Assembly: GCA_002384815.1 (NCBI GenBank)
Contig: DGBN01000069.1
Coordinates: 104,366-117,419 of the forward strand
DNA from: Oxalobacteraceae bacterium UBA4003
GTDB lineage: Bacteria > Pseudomonadota > Gammaproteobacteria > Burkholderiales > Burkholderiaceae_D
Direction: 5' to 3'
DNA: 13,054 nt
Part shown: positions 1 through 6,412 of the stretch, piece by piece
Layout: every line of letters begins with the position of its first letter
Position numbering within the stretch: position 1 is the stretch's first letter
The notes under the pieces: model-generated
Seen by the model: the letters and a program-made list of their open reading frames with translations, nothing else
Databases searched by the model: none
What the model was told of the DNA's origin: nothing
Position numbers and translations under genes: made by a program

Positions 1-27
1 CTGCTCTACCAGCTGAGCTAACGACCC
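1..27 (-). tRNA. tRNA-Lys, 5' part only (cut by window edge)
   Basis: Read on the minus strand, the first bases are GGGTCGTTAGCTCAGCTGGT followed by AGAGCAG. This is the acceptor 5' strand plus the D-arm of a bacterial tRNA, and it matches what I remember of bacterial tRNA-Lys, which begins GGGTCGTTAGCTCAG. The anticodon arm, T-arm and 3' end lie outside the window, so the lysine identity rests on the 5' third only. It has its own promoter immediately upstream and lies downstream of the tol-pal terminator. A tRNA-Lys gene beside cpoB is also known in Escherichia coli, which supports the call. Confidence 0.85.
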
Positions 28-38
28 GAAAGACAGCT

Positions 39-68
39 ATTATAGAGAACACTTATAGCCTGTGTCAA
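39..68 (-). promoter_or_regulatory. Sigma-70 promoter of the tRNA-Lys gene
   Basis: On the minus strand there is a perfect -35 hexamer TTGACA (68-63) and a perfect -10 hexamer TATAAT (44-39), separated by 18 bases. The first base of the mature tRNA lies 12 bases past the -10 box, which leaves a leader of only about 5 bases. An AT-rich stretch just upstream of the -35 box (about 75-100) could act as an UP element. This is the architecture expected of a strongly expressed stable-RNA gene. The start point itself is inferred. Confidence 0.85.
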
Positions 69-150
69 TCACATCTCCACTTTTTATCCATTAGTTTATT
101 TGCTCTGTTCCGACGGCTGTTTCAACAGGCATGCGCACCGAGTAGGGGAA

Positions 151-171
151 CAAAATTGCGTGGATGCGCAA
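151..171 (-). terminator. Possible second, weaker terminator after cpoB
   Basis: On the minus strand a 5-bp stem TTGCG/CGCAA with a 6-base loop (171-156) is followed by TTTTG. It lies about 15 bases beyond the stronger terminator at 182-209 and may back it up. The stem is short and only half GC, so on its own this is weak evidence. Confidence 0.3.
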
Positions 172-181
172 GCGCGAGACG

Positions 182-209
182 AAAAAAATCGCCCGGCCAG
201 CGAGCGATT
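182..209 (-). terminator. Rho-independent terminator of the tol-pal operon
   Basis: On the minus strand a perfect 6-bp stem AATCGC/GCGATT (209-204 with 192-187) encloses an 11-base GC-rich loop that can pair further inside (CG with CG). The stem runs straight into a tract of seven Ts. It lies about 60 bases after the cpoB stop and before the tRNA-Lys promoter, where the operon would be expected to end. Confidence 0.75.
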
Positions 210-270
210 GGATGATCAATATTAAAAATGTCAGCTTTGCGATTTGTTTTCTGCTTCGCGAGGCATTGCG

Positions 271-1008
271 TTATTTAAAATTGGCCAGGCGTTCTTTTGC
301 AGTCTGCGCTGCCGGCGTATTCGGATACTCGGCAACCAGTGACTCCAATGCCTTTTTTGCAGCCGTACGATTTTTCAATTCCGTGTATGAACTGGCGATA
401 TTCAGCATGGCGTCCGCAGCCTTGGGGTTGGCCGGATACTTTTTCAGCAGTGCTTGTTGTGCCGTGATCGCGTTGCGATAGTCGCGCTGCGCATAGTAGG
501 CGTTGCCTATCCAGTATTGCGCAGAAGGGACATAGGCAGATTGCGGATAACGCTGGATGAAATCGGCGAAGGCTGTGCCGGATTTTTTATAATCTCCGGC
601 CTTGAACAGGGCGAGCGCATTATCGTACATGCGTTGCTCCGACAATTCCACCGAAGCTTCCTGGCCATCGATGGCGATGATTTGCGGTTCCAGCTTGCGC
701 AGGCGATTATCCAGATCGACGTAGAAATCTTTCTGTCTCTGCTGCACGTTGGCGACTTCATTCGACAAGACTTCGATCTGGCCGCGCAGGCGAGAGATCT
801 CCTGCTTCAACTGCTCATTCTGATTTGCCAGTTCGAGCATTGCAGTGGATTCAGCCTTGCTTTGTTGCAGCGAATCGACTTTGGTGCGTACATCGAGAAT
901 GGCGCGGCGCGCTTCGTCGTCGCCGAACAGCGCGGCATGCGCTGACAGCGATGCACAAGAAAATGCGGCCATCAAGGCCGCAATCAGGGTTTTTTTAATC
1001 ATTGCCAT
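271..1008 (-). CDS. cpoB: CpoB (YbgF), periplasmic TPR coordinator of Tol-Pal and cell-wall synthesis
   Basis: CpoB binds TolA in the periplasm. In E. coli it coordinates the penicillin-binding protein PBP1B with outer-membrane constriction. The 245-residue product has a signal peptide (Lys5-Lys6, hydrophobic 7-22, likely cleavage after SAHA at residue 25). A heptad-rich coiled coil follows (about 35-105), which matches the trimerisation domain. The C-terminal half (about 124-243) holds repeats of the tetratricopeptide type, such as ALALFKAGDYKKSGTAF and WIGNAYYAQRDYRNAI. The order and length are normal for the family. Two in-frame ATGs (codons 1 and 3) are possible starts. Neither has a clear ribosome-binding site, so translation may be coupled to pal, which stops 5 bases upstream. 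Last gene of the operon, followed by the terminator at 182-209. Confidence 0.95.
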   Translation of the reverse strand: MAMIKKTLIAALMAAFSCASLSAHAALFGDDEARRAILDVRTKVDSLQQSKAESTAMLELANQNEQLKQEISRLRGQIEVLSNEVANVQQRQKDFYVDLDNRLRKLEPQIIAIDGQEASVELSEQRMYDNALALFKAGDYKKSGTAFADFIQRYPQSAYVPSAQYWIGNAYYAQRDYRNAITAQQALLKKYPANPKAADAMLNIASSYTELKNRTAAKKALESLVAEYPNTPAAQTAKERLANFK

Positions 1009-1013
1009 TCAGA

Positions 1014-1517
1014 TTAATAAACGATATCGGCACGGCGGTTTTCTGCCCATGCTGCTTCGTCGCTACCCATTGCTTTTGGTTTTTCCTTGCCCAGCGAGAC
1101 AGCTTCCATTTGCGACTCTGGAACGCCTAACAGGGACAGGGATTTGCGCACTGCTTCTGCACGTTTTTGGCCGAGAGCCAGATTGTATTCAGCGCCGCCG
1201 CGATCATCGGTATTGCCCTGGATAATGATTTTGCGGGTGCTGTTGCTTTGCAGGTATTTGGCGTGATTTGCCACGACTTGCTGGTATTCCTGTTTGACAA
1301 CGTAGCTGTCGTAGTCGAAGTACACGCTGCGCTTGGCCAATACACCTTGTGGATCGTTCAATGGGTCGCCCGATGCGTTGACGGTGCCAACGGAGTGTGG
1401 ATCCACTGATGAACCTGTACGGTCTTCAATCGGTGCTTTGTCGTCCAGTTTGGTTGACGAGCATGCTGCCAGCAGCATGGCAGTCGACAAGATAAAAACT
1501 GATGTAATGGTGCGCAT
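1014..1517 (-). CDS. pal: Pal, peptidoglycan-associated outer-membrane lipoprotein
   Basis: Pal anchors the outer membrane to peptidoglycan and is the outer-membrane end of the Tol-Pal system, bound by TolB. The 167-residue product begins with a lipoprotein signal whose lipobox LAAC ends at Cys19, the site of lipidation and cleavage. A low-complexity linker (20-60) leads into an OmpA-C-type domain (about 62-167). GNTDDRGGAEYNLALGQKRA (101-120) is the peptidoglycan-binding signature, with the Asp and Arg that contact diaminopimelate in the family, and ENRRADIVY closes the domain. The start is well supported: AGGGG lies 6 bases before the ATG. The 54-base gap from tolB is the largest between adjacent genes within tolQ-cpoB, but I see no clear promoter in it. 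Confidence 0.97.
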   Translation of the reverse strand: MRTITSVFILSTAMLLAACSSTKLDDKAPIEDRTGSSVDPHSVGTVNASGDPLNDPQGVLAKRSVYFDYDSYVVKQEYQQVVANHAKYLQSNSTRKIIIQGNTDDRGGAEYNLALGQKRAEAVRKSLSLLGVPESQMEAVSLGKEKPKAMGSDEAAWAENRRADIVY

Positions 1518-1571
1518 TTTATTCCCCTAGGTGGTAAGCGTTCGAATGTTAATTAAATCAATTGACGTGCA

Positions 1572-2843
1572 TTATTTCATAAACGGGCCCCATGTGGGCT
1601 CGCGTATATCACCAGCCTGAGTGGTCAGGCGTTGTTTAACCTGGCCATCCACCGAAACAACCGCCAGTGTGCCGCGACGGCCGGATTCGGTTGCGTACAG
1701 CAGATATTTGCTGTTGGGCGAAAAGCTGGGCGATTCGTCTTTGACGGTATCGGACAGCCGTTGTTCCTGACTATTGCTCAAATCCAGCGTAAATAATTGA
1801 AATTTCCCCTCGCGGCGCGAAATATAGGCCAAGAATTTACCGTCTGGCGAGATTCGCGGGCTGATGTTGTAGCTGCCGGAGAAGGTCACGCGGCGTGCTT
1901 CACCACCGCTGGAACTCATTTTGTAGATTTGCGGGCCGCCGCTGCGGTCACTGGTGAAGTAAATGCTTTGGCCGTCGGCCGAGAACTGAGGTTCGGTATC
2001 GATACTGTTCGAGTTGCTCAGGCGGCGCGGACTGCCGCCGGCCGCATTGATGACGTAGACCTGGGTCAAACCGTCGCGCGACAGCGCCACCGCCAGCCGA
2101 CTGCCATCAGGCGACCAGGATGGGGCAGAATTGCTGCCTTTGAAGTTGGCTGCTACCGTACGTTTTCTGCTCACCAGATCCTGAATGTAGACGACCGGTT
2201 TTTTATTCTCAAAGGAGACGTAAGCGACCTTGGTGCCGTCTGGCGACCATGCCGGTGAAATGATGGGTTCGTTGGAGCGCAAGGCGATCTGCGTGCCTTC
2301 GCCATCGGAATCGGCAATCTCCAGACGGAATTCCTTGCCGGCCCTGGTCACGTAGGCGATGCGGGTAGCAAAGGCACCGCGTATGCCGGTCAGTTTTTCA
2401 TAGATATCGTCGGCGATCTTGTGTGCGGAAATGCGGATGAACTGCGGCTGGTTTGCCAGCGCCAGCGACGACAATTGCGCTTGCTTGATGGTATCGAACA
2501 AACGGTATTTCACATCCAGTCGGCCGTCCGGCAGGCGCTGCACGCTGCCGACTACCAGCGCATCGGCGCCACGCGCTTTCCAGTCGGCGAGATTGACTTG
2601 CGAGTTTTCCGTCAATACGGTGCCGGTATCGATAACTTTGAAATAACCGCTACGCAACAGATCGGCCTTGATAATGGCGCTGACCTGATGCGGGGAGAGG
2701 GATTCATCGCCGAAGGTGGCGATTGCTACCGGTATCTGGTTGGCGCCTACGCCGGCGATTTCCACCCGCAATTGCGCGTGAGCGAGACTGGTAACGAACA
2801 AGGCGAGGATCGCGAATGAGCGTAAAAAAGAAGTCTTTGTCAT
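1572..2843 (-). CDS. tolB: TolB, periplasmic beta-propeller of the Tol-Pal system
   Basis: TolB shuttles between Pal and TolA in the periplasm, and its binding to Pal competes with Pal binding to peptidoglycan. The 423-residue product has a signal peptide (1-23, likely cleavage after AHA, leaving QLRVEI as the mature N-terminus, the TolA-binding strand in homologues). An N-terminal alpha/beta domain (about 24-160) is followed by a six-bladed propeller (about 165-423). Propeller repeats are directly visible as WSPDG at 199 and 243, FSADG at 287, ISPDG at 331 and FSPNS at 374, spaced 43-44 residues apart. Length is typical. The ATG lies 3 bases after the tolA stop with no strong ribosome-binding site, which suggests translational coupling to tolA. 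Confidence 0.97.
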   Translation of the reverse strand: MTKTSFLRSFAILALFVTSLAHAQLRVEIAGVGANQIPVAIATFGDESLSPHQVSAIIKADLLRSGYFKVIDTGTVLTENSQVNLADWKARGADALVVGSVQRLPDGRLDVKYRLFDTIKQAQLSSLALANQPQFIRISAHKIADDIYEKLTGIRGAFATRIAYVTRAGKEFRLEIADSDGEGTQIALRSNEPIISPAWSPDGTKVAYVSFENKKPVVYIQDLVSRKRTVAANFKGSNSAPSWSPDGSRLAVALSRDGLTQVYVINAAGGSPRRLSNSNSIDTEPQFSADGQSIYFTSDRSGGPQIYKMSSSGGEARRVTFSGSYNISPRISPDGKFLAYISRREGKFQLFTLDLSNSQEQRLSDTVKDESPSFSPNSKYLLYATESGRRGTLAVVSVDGQVKQRLTTQAGDIREPTWGPFMK

Positions 2844-2846
2844 GGG

Positions 2847-3704
2847 TCACTGATCTTTCGGTTTGTGAACGACGGTCAAGCGGCCGGGAACGCTGCCGGA
2901 TTGATCGGGAGGAAATGGTTGCGAGCGTTCGATTGCGCGCTTAACGGCTTCATCGAAACCGGGCAAACCTGACGATTTGCGCAGGCGTAATCCGCGTAGC
3001 GATCCATCGGGCAGCAGTTCGACATCGTATTCGACCTGAGGATTCCCGCTTAATTCTGGCGGAACGTTAAATACCGTGTTTGAGCGGATTTTCGCACGAA
3101 TTTTATCGGCATACGCGCCGTCAGCGCGACCGCTGCCTTGCGATTTGGCCGCCTGGCCGGAACCTCCACTGCCGACTGCGCCGGTCAGGCGACGCATTTC
3201 TTCGGCGCGCACCTTCTCGCGCATCTCTGCATCGCGCTGATCCTGTAGACGTTTTTTATCCGCCTCTGCTTTTTTTTGCTGTTCAGCCTTCTTGTCGGCA
3301 GCTTGTTTTTCGAGTTTTTCCTGTTCCGCCTTTTGTTTCAGCTTTTTCTCTTTTTCTTCTTCAGCCAGCTTGTCTTTACGTTCTTGTTCTTTGCGTTTCT
3401 TTTCTTTTTCCAGCGCAATATCGACTTTAGGTGGTTCTGGAGTGATCGGTTCTGTCTTAGGCGTTTCCTTGACGACAGGCTTGGGTTCTGGTTTGGGCTG
3501 TGGAGTCGGTTCCGGCGGCAGCGGGGCGGCTTCTTTCGCCTGCAGATCCCAGATTTCGGCTTTCACCGCGACCGGCGTTTCGTTTTGCCAGTCTATGCCT
3601 ATCCAGAAAAAAACCAGTAATGCGACGTGCACGGCCGCCGCCAGCGTGATGGCACGCCAGCGACCGGGTTCTCTCGGGACAATATACGGTGAATGTTCAG
3701 TCAT
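2847..3704 (-). CDS. tolA: TolA, inner-membrane anchored energy transducer of Tol-Pal
   Basis: TolA carries the proton-motive-force signal from TolQR across the periplasm to TolB-Pal. The 285-residue product shows the three classical parts. One N-terminal membrane helix (about 18-37) is followed by a Pro/Lys/Glu-rich segment (60-93) and a long charged coiled coil dominated by Lys, Glu, Gln and Ala (about 95-175). A Gly/Ser-rich hinge (176-193) then leads to a compact C-terminal TonB-like domain (about 197-285, with VEYDVELLPDGSLRGLRLRK and SGLPGFDEAVKRAIE). The protein is shorter than E. coli TolA, mainly because the helical domain is shorter. It starts 10 bases after the tolR stop. I see no clear ribosome-binding site. 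Confidence 0.96.
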   Translation of the reverse strand: MTEHSPYIVPREPGRWRAITLAAAVHVALLVFFWIGIDWQNETPVAVKAEIWDLQAKEAAPLPPEPTPQPKPEPKPVVKETPKTEPITPEPPKVDIALEKEKKRKEQERKDKLAEEEKEKKLKQKAEQEKLEKQAADKKAEQQKKAEADKKRLQDQRDAEMREKVRAEEMRRLTGAVGSGGSGQAAKSQGSGRADGAYADKIRAKIRSNTVFNVPPELSGNPQVEYDVELLPDGSLRGLRLRKSSGLPGFDEAVKRAIERSQPFPPDQSGSVPGRLTVVHKPKDQ

Positions 3705-3714
3705 AAAGCAGAGT

Positions 3715-4152
3715 TCACTTGGTGGCCAGACCTACGCGGCTGATGCCAAGTTTTTTGGCTTCCGAGAGGGCTTGAATCACCTCGTCATATTTAATGTTCT
3801 TGTCGGCTGCAATCATGACGGCAATCTCAGGGTTGTCGGCATACAGCGCCTGCAATTTTTTACCCAGCTCGCCGCGCCCCACGGTTTCGCTGGCTGCTGC
3901 TGCCCCTTTTTTTCCTTGCACCGAGACGGTTGCTGATGCATCGGCTTTCAATTCGATGCGTATGTACTCGGTCGGCGGCTGCGTGGATTTGGCAGCGTTC
4001 GGTAACTGGATCTCGTTTGGATTGACCATAGGTGCGGTTACCATGAAAATCACCAGCAGCACCATCATCACGTCGATGTACGGGACGACATTGATCTCTG
4101 ACTTGAATTTTCTGCTGCGTCCGCCGCGCATGCTTCCGGATGAGAATGACAT
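3715..4152 (-). CDS. tolR: TolR, ExbD-family proton-channel subunit
   Basis: TolR forms the inner-membrane stator with TolQ and uses the proton motive force to drive TolA. The 145-residue product has a short basic cytoplasmic tail and one membrane helix (about 23-42, INVVPYIDVMMVLLVIFMVT). The helix contains Asp27, the protonatable residue equivalent to E. coli TolR Asp23. The periplasmic domain (about 60-145) has the ExbD/TolR pattern and ends with ADKNIKYDEVIQALSEAKKL followed by GISRVGL. The start is chosen because AAGGA lies 8 bases before this ATG and overlaps the tolQ stop; the next in-frame ATG (codon 8) is less well placed. A run of seven As at codons 80-82 is discussed in the findings. 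Confidence 0.97.
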   Translation of the reverse strand: MSFSSGSMRGGRSRKFKSEINVVPYIDVMMVLLVIFMVTAPMVNPNEIQLPNAAKSTQPPTEYIRIELKADASATVSVQGKKGAAAASETVGRGELGKKLQALYADNPEIAVMIAADKNIKYDEVIQALSEAKKLGISRVGLATK

Positions 4153-4163
4153 CGCTGCAGTCC

Positions 4164-4856
4164 TTAACGCGTCTGACGTTGCAGGATATTCGAGAATTCT
4201 TCAACGAAGCTTTCGAAGCGCATCGCCAGTCGGTCGATATCGTGCGAGTAGCGGTTGTAGGCAACTACCGCAGGAATCGCTGCGAACAAGCCAATCGCGG
4301 TTGCGATCAGCGCTTCGGCAATCCCTGGTGCAACCGCAGCCAGCGTGGCCTGCTGGACGTTAGCGAGGCCACGGAAGGAATTCATGATACCCCACACGGT
4401 GCCGAACAAGCCGACATAAGGAGAAACCGAGCCGACCGAGGCGAGGAAGGCGAGGTGCGATTCCAGTCCATCCATCTCGCGCTGATAGGCTGCGCGCATT
4501 GCACGGCGTGCGCCGTCCAGTCGTACGCTGGCCTGAGTTGGATCATTGGATACGCGGGATTTGTTGAATTCGCTCATGCCGGCTTCAAAGATGCGTTCCA
4601 GTGCCCCGGTCGAGCCGCTGCTTTTGCGGCGATTGGAGGTGGCGTCCTGATACAGCGCATTCAAATCACCGCCCGACCAGAAGGCGCGTTCAAATTCTTC
4701 GGTTTGCGTGCGTGCATTCCTGATGGCGAACATCTTGCGGAAGATGTAAGTCCAACTCATGACGGATACGGCAACCAGCAGAACCATGACGAGTTGCACA
4801 AGAACCGAAGCGTTGGTGATTAGATGGACAAAGGAAAGATCTTGAGTGACGGTCAT
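4164..4856 (-). CDS. tolQ: TolQ, MotA/TolQ/ExbB-family proton-channel subunit
   Basis: TolQ is the multi-spanning stator subunit that, with TolR, converts proton flux into movement of TolA. The 230-residue product has three predicted membrane helices (about 16-37, 137-158 and 172-197) separated by a large cytoplasmic loop. The signature GTVWGIM (152-158) and ALIATAIGLFAAIPAVVAYN (182-201) are present. Thr153 and Thr186 correspond to the channel threonines 145 and 178 of E. coli TolQ. No Shine-Dalgarno sequence is visible before the ATG. The gene is preceded by a 146-base gap after ybgC, long for this operon. That gap holds a -10-like TACAAT at 4890-4885 on the minus strand with no convincing -35, so a separate tolQ promoter is possible but unproven. 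Confidence 0.97.
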   Translation of the reverse strand: MTVTQDLSFVHLITNASVLVQLVMVLLVAVSVMSWTYIFRKMFAIRNARTQTEEFERAFWSGGDLNALYQDATSNRRKSSGSTGALERIFEAGMSEFNKSRVSNDPTQASVRLDGARRAMRAAYQREMDGLESHLAFLASVGSVSPYVGLFGTVWGIMNSFRGLANVQQATLAAVAPGIAEALIATAIGLFAAIPAVVAYNRYSHDIDRLAMRFESFVEEFSNILQRQTR

Positions 4857-5002
4857 GGAAGTGTGGTTTAGTCGAATTTGATCAATTGTATGCGCAACTG
4901 GTGGAGGGCTGTGCGATTTGGTGCAGCATGTACTTCATATATATGTGCTTCATAGGCAGCTTGCCGGCAACAATTTTCCTGGCATTCTGCTGCAAGCGGT
5001 CA

Positions 5003-5428
5003 TCATGATGCCTCTAACTTCCGAATGCCGTGCATGACTTCCTGTGGAATTTCGCTGGGTCTGAAGCGCACAGTATCTACGCAGCCGACCTTGATGCGCC
5101 CGGTCGCGAGCAATTCTTCGCTCTCGCCGTTGACGCGCCATGCTTGCTGCACGAATTGTACAGAAGCGCGGCCCATCTTTTCGACTACGACAGTCAATTT
5201 CAGTTCATTATCCAGTTTCGCCGGGGCGTGATAATCGACAGTGGTGCTTTTGACGATGAACATGACGCCGAGGGTTTCCGTCATGATTTGCTGATTGATA
5301 CCGGCGCTGCGCAGCCATTCGGTGCGTGCCCGCTCAAAAAATTTCAGATAGTTCGCATAAAACACGACGCCGCCGGCATCGGTATCTTCGTAGTAGACGC
5401 GGATGGTCCACGTAAAATTTGAGGGCAT
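5003..5428 (-). CDS. ybgC: YbgC, hotdog-fold acyl-CoA thioesterase of the Tol-Pal operon
   Basis: YbgC is a cytoplasmic 4-hydroxybenzoyl-CoA-thioesterase-like hotdog enzyme, reported to act on acyl-CoA and to interact with lipid-synthesis proteins. Its exact role next to tolQ is not settled. The 141-residue product carries the diagnostic N-terminal stretch RVYYEDTDAGGVVFYANYLK and then FFERARTEWLR, including the conserved catalytic-region Asp of EDTDAGG. I chose the ATG at 5428: AAGG lies 7 bases upstream, and the family motif then begins about 10 residues in, as in E. coli YbgC. The frame is open to a TTG at 5488, but that extension (MQPQKNHGNVVPALPTQGQP) has no ribosome-binding site and does not resemble the family. 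The operon order ybgC-tolQRAB-pal-cpoB is the standard one. Confidence 0.94.
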   Translation of the reverse strand: MPSNFTWTIRVYYEDTDAGGVVFYANYLKFFERARTEWLRSAGINQQIMTETLGVMFIVKSTTVDYHAPAKLDNELKLTVVVEKMGRASVQFVQQAWRVNGESEELLATGRIKVGCVDTVRFRPSEIPQEVMHGIRKLEAS

Positions 5429-5489
5429 CGGTTGACCTTGAGTTGGTAACGCCGGGACGACGTTGCCATGATTTTTCTGCGGCTGCAAT

Positions 5490-5519
5490 ATTATCGGTTT
5501 GGCGTGACAAGCCTGTTAC
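5490..5519 (-). promoter_or_regulatory. Candidate promoter for ybgC and the tol genes
   Basis: On the minus strand, GTAACA (5519-5514, 4 of 6 matches to TTGACA) and GATAAT (5495-5490, 5 of 6 matches to TATAAT) are 18 bases apart. A start near 5483 would give a leader of about 55 bases to the ybgC ATG. It would also exclude the upstream TTG codon from the transcript. The evidence is sequence match only. Confidence 0.35.
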
Positions 5520-5546
5520 CTGTCCTGCCTGCGTACGGCTATCCTG

Positions 5547-6299
5547 TCATGACTGGGTATTGCGTTTGATGGCCAAGGGGCCGAAGCCCTGGCAAGTCGG
5601 CATGATTTCGATGTGGTTGACATTGACATGCGGCGGCAGGGTTGCGATCCAGTATACGGTGTCTGCAATATCGCCCGGGCTCAAGGGTATGGTGCCTTCA
5701 TATACCTTGGCTGCGGCGGCATCGTCGCTCAGGCGCACATTGGAAAATTCTGTGCCACCAGCCAGGCCGGGTGCCAGATTGCTTGCTCGCACGCTGGTGC
5801 CTGCCAGATCCGCACGCAAATTCAGTGTGAACTGGGCGACGAAGGCCTTGGTCGCACCATACACGTTGGCGCCGGGATAGGCATATGCACCGGCGCTGGA
5901 GCCGATGTTGATGATGGTGCCGCGATTACGCTTGAGCATGTCCGGCAAAACTAGGCGCGTGACGGTGACCAGACCTTTGCAATTGGTCTCTATCATGGTT
6001 TCCCATTGTTCCAGCGACGCAGTCTGTGCTGGAGCGACACCCAGCGCGAGACCGGCATTGTTGATCAGGACGTCGATCTCTCGCCATTCAGCTGGCAGGG
6101 AGTCCAAGGCAGCGATAATGGAATGCTTGTCGGTCACGTCCATTGCGACGGTCAGAACGGCCGTGCCCAATTCTGCTGCGAGATCGTCCAGACGGTCTTT
6201 GCGACGTCCGGTGGCTATGACTTTGTGGCCGTTTTGCGCAAATTTTCGTGCCATTTCAGCGCCGAAGCCTGAGCTTGCGCCTGTAATCAAGACGATCAT
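5547..6299 (-). CDS. ydfG: YdfG-type NADP-dependent short-chain dehydrogenase (3-hydroxy acid / serine dehydrogenase)
   Basis: The 250-residue product is a classical short-chain dehydrogenase closely resembling E. coli YdfG. That enzyme oxidises L-allo-threonine, serine and 3-hydroxy acids with NADP+ and reduces malonic semialdehyde. Visible features are the cofactor motif TGASSGFG (6-13), the basic GRRKDRL (31-37) suited to NADP, NNAG (80-83), catalytic Ser134, and YGATK with Tyr147 and Lys151. Further YdfG-like stretches are SLPAEWREIDVLINNAGLAL, GLAGGTEFSNVR and LPPHVNVNHIEIMP. AAGGG 6 bases before the ATG supports the start. It lies between pepA and ybgC, in the same direction, with 118 bases to the ybgC start. 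A link to Tol-Pal function is not evident. The substrate assignment is by similarity only. Confidence 0.88.
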   Translation of the reverse strand: MIVLITGASSGFGAEMARKFAQNGHKVIATGRRKDRLDDLAAELGTAVLTVAMDVTDKHSIIAALDSLPAEWREIDVLINNAGLALGVAPAQTASLEQWETMIETNCKGLVTVTRLVLPDMLKRNRGTIINIGSSAGAYAYPGANVYGATKAFVAQFTLNLRADLAGTSVRASNLAPGLAGGTEFSNVRLSDDAAAAKVYEGTIPLSPGDIADTVYWIATLPPHVNVNHIEIMPTCQGFGPLAIKRNTQS

Positions 6300-6316
6300 G
6301 AGATTCCCTTTAAGGC

Positions 6317-6342
6317 AAAATCGAGCCCGAACAGGGGGCTCG
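6317..6342 (-). terminator. Hairpin between pepA and ydfG: pepA terminator or ydfG leader attenuator
   Basis: On the minus strand a perfect 7-bp GC-rich stem CGAGCCC/GGGCTCG (6342-6336 with 6328-6322) has a 7-base loop and is followed by ATTTTG. It lies about 70 bases after the pepA stop and 17 bases before the ydfG start. A TATAAT sits upstream of it at 6364-6359 on the same strand, so the hairpin could end pepA transcripts or lie inside a ydfG leader. Confidence 0.6.
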
Positions 6343-6358
6343 CTGAAAACGGTAGGCG

Positions 6359-6364
6359 ATTATA
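6359..6364 (-). promoter_or_regulatory. Possible -10 box for ydfG
   Basis: A perfect TATAAT is present on the minus strand, but no acceptable -35 hexamer lies 15-19 bases upstream and there is no extended TG. A start about 7 bases downstream would place the hairpin at 6317-6342 in the ydfG leader. Confidence 0.3.
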
Positions 6365-6366
6365 AG

Positions 6367-6400
6367 TGTGCGCGGCGAAAAGGTTTTTCACGTACGCACA
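6367..6400. repeat. Inverted repeat just after pepA
   Basis: TGTGCG at 6367-6372 pairs with CGCACA at 6395-6400. Inside it, GAAAA at 6377-6381 pairs with TTTTC at 6385-6389. Together they form an interrupted hairpin starting about 13 bases past the pepA stop codon. No T-tract follows on the pepA strand, so it may be a 3'-end stabilising structure rather than a terminator. Its function is unknown. Confidence 0.45.
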
Positions 6401-6412
6401 TTGACATTCGAT

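Noticed and set aside
1518..1571. Possible internal promoter in the tolB-pal gap
   Set aside because: The gap is AT-rich and contains the palindrome TTAATTAA, but I find no -35/-10 pair with acceptable spacing.
3292..4823. Long plus-strand open frames opposite tolA, tolR and tolQ (up to 227 codons)
   Set aside because: They lie entirely antisense to well-recognised genes, have no family resemblance or ribosome-binding sites, and show the low-complexity Ser/Phe or Arg-rich composition expected of complementary-strand reading.
5429..5488. TTG-initiated 20-residue N-terminal extension of YbgC
   Set aside because: It has no ribosome-binding site, does not resemble the family, and probably lies upstream of or at the transcription start, while the ATG at 5428 has AAGG at good spacing.
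6401..6406. Perfect TTGACA on the plus strand near the pepA stop
   Set aside because: No -10-like sequence lies 15-19 bases downstream and no plus-strand gene follows, so it is probably chance.
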